5,031 bases of DNA from the NCBI GenBank assembly GCA_015232735.1, contig JADFZC010000234.1:1-5031 (forward strand). The letters run 5' to 3'. Position 1 is the stretch's first letter, and the number at the start of each line of letters is the position of its first letter. The translations under genes were made by a program, and so were the position numbers. This DNA is from Oligoflexales bacterium (GTDB lineage Bacteria > Bdellovibrionota > Oligoflexia > Oligoflexales > Oligoflexaceae). Positions 1-5,031 of this stretch are shown piece by piece. The notes below the pieces were generated by a model. It saw nothing but the letters and a program-made list of their open reading frames with translations, ran no database searches and was not told the origin of the DNA.

Positions 1-55
1 ATTTTACAGACAGATCCCATGCGAATTGAGAGTTGCTGGCACATTTCGCGCCAGC
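1..55. repeat. Direct repeat copy 1 (55 bp), possibly running in from upstream
   Basis: This segment is identical, base for base, to 106-160, giving a period of 105 bases. It starts at the window edge, so its true left end is unknown. It contains the left arm (9-17, GACAGATCC) of a longer palindromic unit and a nearly perfect hairpin: GTTGCTGGC at 32-40 pairs with GCCAGCGAC at 50-58 with one G-T wobble, around a 9-base loop. No convincing gene lies here. The short open frame through it repeats the peptide MRIESCWHISRQ only because the DNA repeats. Confidence 0.9.
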
Positions 56-93
56 GACGTATCCTGACGAGCGCAGCGAGTATAGGATCTGTC
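9..93. repeat. Palindromic REP/MITE-like element with 9-bp terminal inverted repeats
   Basis: GACAGATCC at 9-17 is the exact reverse complement of GGATCTGTC at 85-93, so this 85-base stretch has perfect 9-base inverted ends. Inside are two further inverted repeats: the 32-40/50-58 stem, and ATCCT (61-65) with AGGAT (84-88). The right arm at 85-93 can pair equally well with 114-122 in the second copy, across a 20-base loop. The architecture (short, palindromic, intergenic, repeated, more GC-rich than the flanks) fits a REP- or MITE-type element. No transposase is present and no family name can be given from sequence alone. Confidence 0.55.
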
Positions 94-105
94 CCGAATA
101 TCAGC

Positions 106-160
106 ATTTTACAGACAGATCCCATGCGAATTGAGAGTTGCTGGCACATTTCGCGCCAGC
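106..160. repeat. Direct repeat copy 2 (55 bp)
   Basis: This is an exact second copy of positions 1-55. After it the sequence departs from copy 1: AACTAATAAA follows here, GACGTATCCT there. The right half of the unit is therefore missing on this side. The hairpin is better than in copy 1: AGTTGCTGGC at 136-145 pairs perfectly with GCCAGCAACT at 155-164 (10 bp, 9-base loop ACATTTCGC). Better pairing despite a different flank suggests the fold itself has been kept. Confidence 0.9.
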
Positions 161-188
161 AACTAATAAAGATTGAAAGCTTTGGTGG

Positions 189-210
189 TTTCTCATTTTT
201 TCGTGAGAAA
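189..210 (+). other. Small hairpin just upstream of gspH start
   Basis: TTTCTCA (189-195) pairs perfectly with TGAGAAA (204-210) around an 8-base loop rich in T. The right arm contains GTGAG, the only sequence resembling a ribosome binding site before the ATG at 215. If that start is used, the stem could partly hide the site. With 7 bp, mostly A-T, the stem is weak and could be chance. The whole stretch 164-214 otherwise shows no gene and no convincing -35/-10 pair. Confidence 0.3.
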
Positions 211-214
211 ATCC

Positions 215-1015
215 ATGTGTAATTTCTTAAAAAATCTAAAAAATTATCGAATGAGAGCAAAAGTGGCTGAAAAGGGTTTCACGATCATTGAAGTTATTCT
301 TGTCATTTCACTCATGATCCTCCTGTACTCGGTAGCATTGCCAAACCTCAGCCTGAAGAGCGGAACTGAGGCATCCATAAAAATGGGTCAGCTTGCCTCT
401 GACATCAGGGCGGCCTATGACATGGCTGTGCTTAACAGAAAGCCGTACAGGCTGGTATTCCATATGCTTTCGGGGGATTATTGGTTGGAATCAACAGAAA
501 AGACCAATTTCTATCTGGGAGATGCCAAGGTCGGCAGGGATCCTACCCCGGAAGAGGATAAAATTGCACTTAACGACTTCGAAACAGCATTCAAGGAATT
601 CGAGCAGCTTGCCGGTCAGGATATCGACGATCCGGACTGTGAAAGAGTGATCAAGCCGACTTCGCCGATTATCAAGGCAAAAGATGTGCTAAGACCTACG
701 AAATGGAGTAAAATTGGTAATCAGGAATGGCAAAAAAGGTCGTTCAGCCCTTTTTATCTGATCCAGGACATGCAGGCAGAGCATCATTCGCAAAAACAGG
801 CACTTTCATCCAGCGATGAAAACTCCGTGGTGATGCTCTATTTCTTTCCGGATGGATATGTTGAAAAGGCTGTTTTTCATATAGGCCAGAGGAAGGGTGA
901 AAGAGAGATAAATGACAGTGTACCGCCTTATACGGTGGTCACAAATCCTTATGTCGGCACAGCGCAAATCATTTCAGGCTACGAGGAATTCGAAATCAAT
1001 GAGGAATCAAAGTAG
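215..1015 (+). CDS. gspH: Type II secretion minor pseudopilin GspH (GspH/FimT family)
   Basis: Minor pseudopilin of the T2SS, expected in the tip of the periplasmic pseudopilus after cleavage by prepilin peptidase. With the start at 215 (266 aa) the leader is 21 residues and cleavage falls at G21|F22, followed by TIIE (Glu5 = E26) and a hydrophobic helix to about residue 45. A GspH/FimT-like stretch (DIRAAYDMAVLNRKPYRLVF) follows, and FPDGYVEKAVFHIG near residues 210-225 fits the C-terminal strand region. The ATG at 251 would give a more typical 9-residue leader (MRAKVAEKG) but has no ribosome binding site; a TTG at 173 gives an overlong leader. The ATG at 215 has a weak GAG seven bases upstream, so the choice is uncertain. 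The protein is longer than usual for GspH (mostly 150-200 aa), with an extra polar region around residues 90-200. Its end overlaps gspI. Assignment as H rests on motif and gene order. Confidence 0.85.
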   Translation: MCNFLKNLKNYRMRAKVAEKGFTIIEVILVISLMILLYSVALPNLSLKSGTEASIKMGQLASDIRAAYDMAVLNRKPYRLVFHMLSGDYWLESTEKTNFYLGDAKVGRDPTPEEDKIALNDFETAFKEFEQLAGQDIDDPDCERVIKPTSPIIKAKDVLRPTKWSKIGNQEWQKRSFSPFYLIQDMQAEHHSQKQALSSSDENSVVMLYFFPDGYVEKAVFHIGQRKGEREINDSVPPYTVVTNPYVGTAQIISGYEEFEINEESK

Positions 1016-1667
1016 ATTCAAGGAATCGGAAAGAAGTTTCACGCTGCTTGAAACCATTATCGCTCTGGCAATTATGGTGACAATGATTCTTGAGGTTATC
1101 AACGCGCAGGGAAACATTGCATATTTTTCGAGTTATACGGAGAAGCTGAATCAGGGGATCTGGATGGCAAAAAGAATCATGGCCCAGGTCGAATATCAGC
1201 TTAGCTACAGGGAATTCAAGGAACTTAATGTAAAATTAAAGGACCAGAAATTGAGGGATGAAAAATCCGATACTGAATTTTCCTATGATCTCGAAATAAA
1301 GGAATGGGAACTTCCAATCGTCGAACTGATTGCAAATGGAGGCATATCCCCTGAAAGTAAAGGAAAGGACAAAGATAAGGATAGTGAAAGCCGTTCAGCA
1401 AAAAAAGATGACAGTTCGTCCGTCATCAAGGATACGCTAAAACAGGTACTTGGGGACGAAATATTAAAGCTTGCTTATGTTGAGGTTTTTTGGCCTGAAG
1501 GGGCAAAGCGCAACAGTGTGACGCTGACCTATCTGATGGCGAATCAAAGGCAGCTTGACAAAAAATTAAAGGAACTGAAGCCGGCAGTAATCCAATTATC
1601 AAAACAGCAGGAATGCGATAAAAAACCAGGGTGGAAATGGGATGGAAGTTGTAAGCAGGCAAAATAA
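999..1667 (+). CDS. gspI: Type II secretion minor pseudopilin GspI
   Basis: Minor pseudopilin expected to form the tip complex with GspJ and GspK. The start at 999 gives 222 aa with a 13-residue basic leader; GAGGA at 983-987 lies 11 bases upstream. An ATG at 912 would add 29 residues inside gspH and is less likely. The N-terminus reads FTLLETIIALAIM (F14, Glu5 = E18), as in GspI, but the residue before cleavage is Ser13, not the usual Gly. The C-terminal VEVFWPEGAKRNSVTLTYLM matches the GspI pattern of a V-x-W-P strand followed by a final strand. GspI is normally about 120-130 aa; the excess is a Lys/Asp/Ser-rich linker at about residues 120-141 and a tail of roughly 40 residues with Cys206 and Cys218, possibly a disulfide. 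The first 17 bases overlap gspH and the last 26 overlap gspJ, suggesting translational coupling. Confidence 0.87.
   Translation: MRNQSRFKESERSFTLLETIIALAIMVTMILEVINAQGNIAYFSSYTEKLNQGIWMAKRIMAQVEYQLSYREFKELNVKLKDQKLRDEKSDTEFSYDLEIKEWELPIVELIANGGISPESKGKDKDKDSESRSAKKDDSSSVIKDTLKQVLGDEILKLAYVEVFWPEGAKRNSVTLTYLMANQRQLDKKLKELKPAVIQLSKQQECDKKPGWKWDGSCKQAK
1628..1634 (+). promoter_or_regulatory. Ribosome binding site for gspJ
   Basis: AGGGTGG lies seven bases before the ATG at 1642 and inside the end of gspI. It supports the 1642 start and the 26-base overlap of the two genes. Confidence 0.6.
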
Positions 1668-2403
1668 TATTAAACAGAGAGGTTTCACGCTTCTTGAGGT
1701 GGTTTTTACCATCGGTATTCTGCTTTCCATAAGTATTGCCGCGACAAATCTCATCAGGGGCAGCCTCACAATGAAAAGCGCGCTTTCACAGAGAGCACTG
1801 GTTAATCACAGATTGTCAACAGCCATGCAGCGCGTGGTAAATGACCTGACTCACATGTTCATTGTCAATTCCATGAGACAGGAATACAACTATGTTGAAC
1901 GAGCGACAAAAACAATCTTCAAAATTGATCAAAATGGTGAAAACACTGAGCTGGCATTTACAACGATGACACATGTGCCAAAAATGGCAAATGCCAATGA
2001 ATCGGATCAAACCTATGTTGTCTATCAGCTCAAGGAGGATGAAAAGAACAGAAAAAGAACCAATCTGTACAGGGGGGAGACAAAAATACTTCCCGAAGAC
2101 TTCAAGGATGAAATACCCATGAAACTCCTAGCAGAAAACATTAAGACATTCAAAGTAATGCCGTGGAATGGAGAGAAATGGAGCCAGGACAGGTGGAACA
2201 CTTCGAGAAGCGACTTCCGAAATATGCTCCCCCACATGGTAAAGATAGAGATAACAGCGTGGGATGAAGATATGGAGCCGGACGAAACAACTGACAAGAT
2301 GGAAGACATATTGACAAAAATCGCTACTGTTGTCTATCTGCCTCAGACAATCGGCCAGAAAGAGATGAAAGAACCTCCGAAAACTTTAAATTGGGAATTT
2401 TGA
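1642..2403 (+). CDS. gspJ: Type II secretion minor pseudopilin GspJ
   Basis: Minor pseudopilin of 253 aa, expected to pair with GspI and GspK at the pseudopilus tip. The leader is 14 residues and basic (MEVVSRQNNIKQRG), with cleavage at G14|F15 followed by TLLE (Glu5 = E19) and a hydrophobic helix to about residue 36. After it, RLSTAMQRVVNDLTH corresponds to the GspJ helix that usually reads R-x-x-x-A-x-x-x-x-x-x-D-L. The middle (TELAFTTMTHV, then YVVYQLKEDE) fits the beta-rich GspJ core, and LAENIKTFKVMPWNGEKW resembles the conserved strand in which GspJ proteins describe a local 'v-x-f-x-Y/W' turn. The C-terminal portion (MVKIEITAWDED) is the last conserved strand. Length is slightly above the family norm. 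The start is well supported by AGGGTGG upstream. gspK begins 12 bases after the stop. GspJ is assigned on these patterns plus its place between I and K. Confidence 0.87.
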   Translation: MEVVSRQNNIKQRGFTLLEVVFTIGILLSISIAATNLIRGSLTMKSALSQRALVNHRLSTAMQRVVNDLTHMFIVNSMRQEYNYVERATKTIFKIDQNGENTELAFTTMTHVPKMANANESDQTYVVYQLKEDEKNRKRTNLYRGETKILPEDFKDEIPMKLLAENIKTFKVMPWNGEKWSQDRWNTSRSDFRNMLPHMVKIEITAWDEDMEPDETTDKMEDILTKIATVVYLPQTIGQKEMKEPPKTLNWEF

Positions 2404-2415
2404 AAGTGATTTAAA

Positions 2416-3657
2416 ATGATAAAAATAAAATTAAGGATGCCTAAAACCTATCTTGGATTTCCCATTTCTGAAGATGACGGGAAAAATACCGATCAAAATA
2501 AAAGCCCTTCAGCCAGGTCCAGAGGGGTTGCCATGATAATAGCAATAATGCTGACAGCGATGATGCTGATTTTTTCCGTCGATATGGTGATTAACTCGAC
2601 CGTAAACCTTCAGCTTTCGTCATCGAACCGCGATAATGTCAAGGGCGAATATCTTGCCAAATCAGGAATAAATCTGGCTATATTTTTGATTATTGCCAAT
2701 TGGGGAATCGATCTCTACCAATATCAGATGATGCAGAAAGTTCCAAATGACGGTCCCGGGAGCATATGGTCCACCCTCAATGGAATTCCAATCGGGGGCT
2801 CAACTTCACAATTGATTGAATCTGTACAGGAAAATTTTAATCTGAGCAAAGTAAACGACAGTGATGCCTTGAAGATGTTGACTTTATTTGATGGGGAATT
2901 TGTAATTGACATAGAAGACGAGACGTCAAGACTGAATCTTAACACTCTTGGAAAGGGCAGGGCACTGGAAGCGCTTGCCATGCTGCAGGCTCTTATGAGT
3001 TGTCCGCCGGAAAAAGAGTATCTTCTCAGAAAAAAACTGCAGCCCAAGGAACTGGCGGCCAATATCAAAGACTGGATTCATCCAAGCGCCAAACCCGATC
3101 CGACATCTTCATTCTCAAGCAAAGATGATCCCTATATCAAAAAAAATCCAAGGTACAGGGCAAAAAGCGCTCCCATGGACAGCCTGGACGAACTTCTCAT
3201 GGTGGAGGGATGGGATTCGGACCTTCATAAGATATTTTCGCCCTTCTTGACCGTTTATCCTGTTCCAAAGACAACTGATACCGGTGATATCGTACCTCAG
3301 GTCAATGTCAACAGTGCTGCCCGCGAGATGCTGTCATGCCTTCTTCCCGAAGGAAACCTACAGTGTGCGGAAAAAAGCGCAAAGGAAATGACGCCATGCA
3401 AGGATGAAACCCGGGAACCTATTACAGGTTCCGAAGGGGTATCAAAGTTTGTATCAGAAGTTTTTTGTACAAATGATAACAAAATGAAAAAATGGTTTAC
3501 TTACAGGACTGATACATTCAGAATAAAGTCCACGGCAGAAGTCGGGAATCAGGAAAAGGTCATTGAGGCTGTTATTCAAAGACAGCTACCTGATGAAATA
3601 GAAGAGAAAGAAGGTGTTCAAGGTTCCTATAAGATCCTCTATTGGAAAATGATATAA
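2416..3657 (+). CDS. gspK: Type II secretion minor pseudopilin GspK
   Basis: Large minor pseudopilin (413 aa) expected to cap the pseudopilus with GspI and GspJ. The mature start is probably V38 after RSRG37: VAMIIAIMLTAMMLIF is hydrophobic and lacks Glu5, as is normal for GspK. Family marks follow in order: DIEDETSRLNLNTLG at about 165-179 (usually D-E-x-x-x-L-N-L-N), IKDWIHP at 217-223 (usually WID), SLDELLMVEGW, FLTVYP, and VNVNSAAREML from 296 (helix-hairpin-helix-like 'INLNTA'). The leader of 37 residues is far longer than the usual handful and is polar, with an acidic stretch. His222 stands where most GspKs have Asp near the calcium site. Five cysteines are present. The ATG at 2416 has only a weak AAAGTGA upstream; the ATG at 2437 has AAGG directly abutting it, too close to work well. 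An internal start giving a short leader was not found. Confidence 0.9.
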   Translation: MIKIKLRMPKTYLGFPISEDDGKNTDQNKSPSARSRGVAMIIAIMLTAMMLIFSVDMVINSTVNLQLSSSNRDNVKGEYLAKSGINLAIFLIIANWGIDLYQYQMMQKVPNDGPGSIWSTLNGIPIGGSTSQLIESVQENFNLSKVNDSDALKMLTLFDGEFVIDIEDETSRLNLNTLGKGRALEALAMLQALMSCPPEKEYLLRKKLQPKELAANIKDWIHPSAKPDPTSSFSSKDDPYIKKNPRYRAKSAPMDSLDELLMVEGWDSDLHKIFSPFLTVYPVPKTTDTGDIVPQVNVNSAAREMLSCLLPEGNLQCAEKSAKEMTPCKDETREPITGSEGVSKFVSEVFCTNDNKMKKWFTYRTDTFRIKSTAEVGNQEKVIEAVIQRQLPDEIEEKEGVQGSYKILYWKMI

Positions 3658-3658
3658 T
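3650..3658 (+). promoter_or_regulatory. Candidate extended -10 promoter for gspL
   Basis: TGATATAAT is a perfect extended -10 (TGnTATAAT) and overlaps the gspK stop codon. Transcription would begin near 3665 and leave a leader of about 64 bases before gspL. There is no good -35 hexamer at 16-18 bases spacing, which extended -10 promoters do not strictly need. The bases are also dictated by the codons for Met-Ile-stop, so chance is a real possibility. It coincides with the only sizeable gap between genes in the cluster. Confidence 0.3.
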
Positions 3659-3713
3659 ATATTAATCAATTGAATCCTGATTCGAACAAAACGGGCAGTT
3701 CCACAGATATGTC

Positions 3714-3719
3714 AAGGGA
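3714..3719 (+). promoter_or_regulatory. Ribosome binding site for gspL
   Basis: AAGGGA lies nine bases before the ATG at 3729. It fixes the gspL start, which also opens directly with the conserved GLDIGS motif. Confidence 0.65.
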
Positions 3720-3728
3720 ATCATATAG

Positions 3729-4988
3729 ATGCAAAAAGTAATAGGCTTAGACATCGGTAGTTATTCATTAAAGGCCATTGAAATCATCAATACATTCAAG
3801 TCATATGAGATTACAAATTTCTATGAAACAGTTATTCCTCCGTTGTCAGAGGTTCCTCCGGATGTAATCCTGCCGATTTGCATGGAACAGCTGTTCAACG
3901 AAAACAAACTGGAGGCTGACAGGATCATAGCGGCGATGCCCGGACAATTCATTTCAAGCAGAATATTGTCCTTCAATTATTCCGATCCCAGAAAAATCGA
4001 GACTTCGGTTCAGGGGGAGCTGGAAGATGCGGTTCCATTCAACCTTGATGATATGATTATCGATCATCAGATTCTGGGTGCTTCCGGAAAGAAGACCCTG
4101 ACGCTGGCTGTAATGACAAGGAAGGCGTTTCTGAAAAATTTCCTTGATCTTCTCGGCAGAGTTCATATCGATCCCAAACTTGTGGATATCGATAGCCTTG
4201 CTTTTTACAACCTGAACACCTATACCGACGGTGTTGGCGACAAATCATTTGCCATAATAGACATAGGCCATGAAAAAACATCTATTTGCATAGTTCAAAA
4301 TGATCTTCTGAGAATGTTCCGCTCAATCAACCTTGGAGGAAGGTATATTACCGATTTCTTGGCAAGAGATCTTCAGGTGACTTTTTCCGAAGCGCAGCGC
4401 ATTAAACATAAAATGGGCCGGGTATTGTGTTCAAGTGAAGAGCAGTTTGAACTTTCAGAGGAGGAAAAGCTTATTGCTGAACGGGTTACACTTGCAGCAA
4501 ACGCAATAGTAAAAGAGCTTGGCAGGACTTTTTATGCCTATAAAAACTGGGACAAGGATCCAATTGGCAAAATATTTATTTCCGGAGGCACTTCCAAAAT
4601 CAGGGGTCTCGATCATTTCCTGACGCAGCACCTTGAAATTCCAACCGTACACCTCAAGCTTGACAGGCACGACCTTAAGATAAATCCTGATGTCATTAAA
4701 AGTATACAGGTTGTCCCTCAGAGCCTTGCCATCGGGCTAAGGGCCGTAACCAACCTCAGGAAGCATTCACAGATCAATCTAAGAAAAGGTGAATTCGCCT
4801 ATGTCCAAAACTACGAAAATCTGCTGAAGGGCGCTTCATCCATATTCAAGGTGATCACGATGGCTTTGAGCCTTCTAATAATAAGTTATCTTTTCAAATT
4901 TTATTTTTATACAAAGGAAATCAGTGAACTCAAAGAACAGTACAGAAAGGAGTTCCTTTCCAGTTTTCCCGATCAAAAGAGCAAATAA
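3729..4988 (+). CDS. gspL: Type II secretion inner-membrane platform protein GspL, PilM-like, short C-terminus
   Basis: GspL links the cytoplasmic GspE ATPase to the inner-membrane platform. This 419-aa protein starts with an actin-fold, PilM-like domain: phosphate-1-type motif GLDIGSYSLKAIEI (residues 6-19), second DIG motif IIDIGHEKTSI (about 176-186) and adenosine-type motif ISGGTSKIRGL (about 284-294). GELEDAVPF is typical of PilM proteins. One membrane helix runs from about 375 to 394 (ITMALSLLIISYLFKFYFY), so the large domain is cytoplasmic and the tail periplasmic. Only about 25 residues follow (ELKEQYRKEFLSSFPDQKSK), whereas GspL normally carries a periplasmic ferredoxin-like domain that contacts GspM. 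The frame ends in TAA TAA but then stays open to the window edge with plausible sequence, so this may be a truncated or interrupted gene. A lone PilM of a type IV pilus is the alternative, but position after gspK and the membrane helix favour GspL. Confidence 0.85.
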   Translation: MQKVIGLDIGSYSLKAIEIINTFKSYEITNFYETVIPPLSEVPPDVILPICMEQLFNENKLEADRIIAAMPGQFISSRILSFNYSDPRKIETSVQGELEDAVPFNLDDMIIDHQILGASGKKTLTLAVMTRKAFLKNFLDLLGRVHIDPKLVDIDSLAFYNLNTYTDGVGDKSFAIIDIGHEKTSICIVQNDLLRMFRSINLGGRYITDFLARDLQVTFSEAQRIKHKMGRVLCSSEEQFELSEEEKLIAERVTLAANAIVKELGRTFYAYKNWDKDPIGKIFISGGTSKIRGLDHFLTQHLEIPTVHLKLDRHDLKINPDVIKSIQVVPQSLAIGLRAVTNLRKHSQINLRKGEFAYVQNYENLLKGASSIFKVITMALSLLIISYLFKFYFYTKEISELKEQYRKEFLSSFPDQKSK

Positions 4989-4998
4989 TAAGAAAAAA

Positions 4999-5029
4999 GC
5001 ATCTCTTTTGAAAAATTGACAAAAGATGC
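4999..5029 (+). terminator. Candidate hairpin after gspL, possible intrinsic terminator
   Basis: GCAT (4999-5002) and CTTTTG (5005-5010) pair with CAAAAG (5020-5025) and ATGC (5026-5029). This makes a 10-bp stem with a two-base bulge and a 9-base A-rich loop. An A tract precedes the left arm (4993-4998), as in bidirectional terminators, but the window stops two bases after the stem, so the required T tract cannot be seen. The same bases also read in frame with gspL as plausible protein, which argues against a terminator. Confidence 0.35.
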
Positions 5030-5031
5030 CT

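Noticed and set aside
1..160. CRISPR-like direct repeats
   Set aside because: Only two copies, 55 bases long with a 50-base gap that is itself part of the palindromic unit; no cas genes.
173..201. TTGAAA (173-178) as a -35 for gspH
   Set aside because: At 16-18 bases downstream there is only a T run, nothing close to TATAAT.
19..222. A 67-codon open frame repeating MRIESCWHISRQ
   Set aside because: The peptide repeat follows exactly from the DNA repeat, there is no ribosome binding site, and the frame runs into gspH. It is best read as non-coding.
393..650. An 85-codon frame within gspH
   Set aside because: It is an out-of-frame overlap of a well-supported pseudopilin gene and has no domain signal.
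1426..4670. Several minus-strand open frames of 60-114 codons opposite the gsp genes
   Set aside because: They are antisense to clear family matches, have no recognisable motifs, and look like shadows of plus-strand coding.
4993..4999. A-AAA-AAG slippery heptamer after gspL
   Set aside because: It lies after both stop codons and is not in the gspL frame, so it cannot rescue gspL by frameshifting.
5026..5031. ATG as start of a next gene such as gspM
   Set aside because: No ribosome binding site precedes it (AAAAG abuts the ATG), it sits in the right arm of the stem, and only two codons are visible.

Overview
The window holds five consecutive plus-strand genes of a type II secretion system (T2SS), in the classical order gspH-gspI-gspJ-gspK-gspL. 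They are preceded by about 200 bases of repeat-rich, non-coding DNA. Three of the five proteins (H, I, J) carry a standard prepilin N-terminus: a short basic leader, then F-T-[IL]-[IL]-E and a hydrophobic helix. The fourth (K) has the RG|VAMIIAI-type start without Glu5 that is typical of GspK. The fifth begins like an actin-fold PilM/GspL protein and ends in one membrane helix.

Organism: moderate-to-low GC, a GspL whose cytoplasmic part resembles PilM, and large minor pseudopilins all suggest a member of the former Deltaproteobacteria (Bdellovibrionota, Myxococcota or Desulfobacterota). This is an inference from family resemblance, and no genus can be named from the sequence.

Layout: positions 1-163 contain a 55-base direct repeat (1-55 and 106-160, period 105) that can fold into several alternative stems and looks like a small palindromic REP/MITE-type element. 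Positions 164-214 are an AT-rich leader with a small hairpin just before the chosen gspH start. gspH overlaps gspI by 17 bases and gspI overlaps gspJ by 26 bases. gspJ and gspK are 12 bases apart. gspK and gspL are 71 bases apart, and that gap starts at a perfect extended -10 sequence overlapping the gspK stop codon. gspL ends in two tandem in-frame TAA codons, followed by an inverted repeat that reaches the window edge.

Function: by homology, GspH, I, J and K are the minor pseudopilins that form the tip complex of the periplasmic pseudopilus. They are processed by a prepilin peptidase encoded elsewhere. GspL is the inner-membrane platform protein that couples the GspE ATPase to the pseudopilus. 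The upstream partner gspG (major pseudopilin) and downstream gspM are not visible here.

The most notable points are the apparently truncated GspL, whose reading frame continues with family-like sequence after the two stops; the Ser instead of Gly before the GspI cleavage site; the enlarged minor pseudopilins; and the palindromic repeats in front of gspH.
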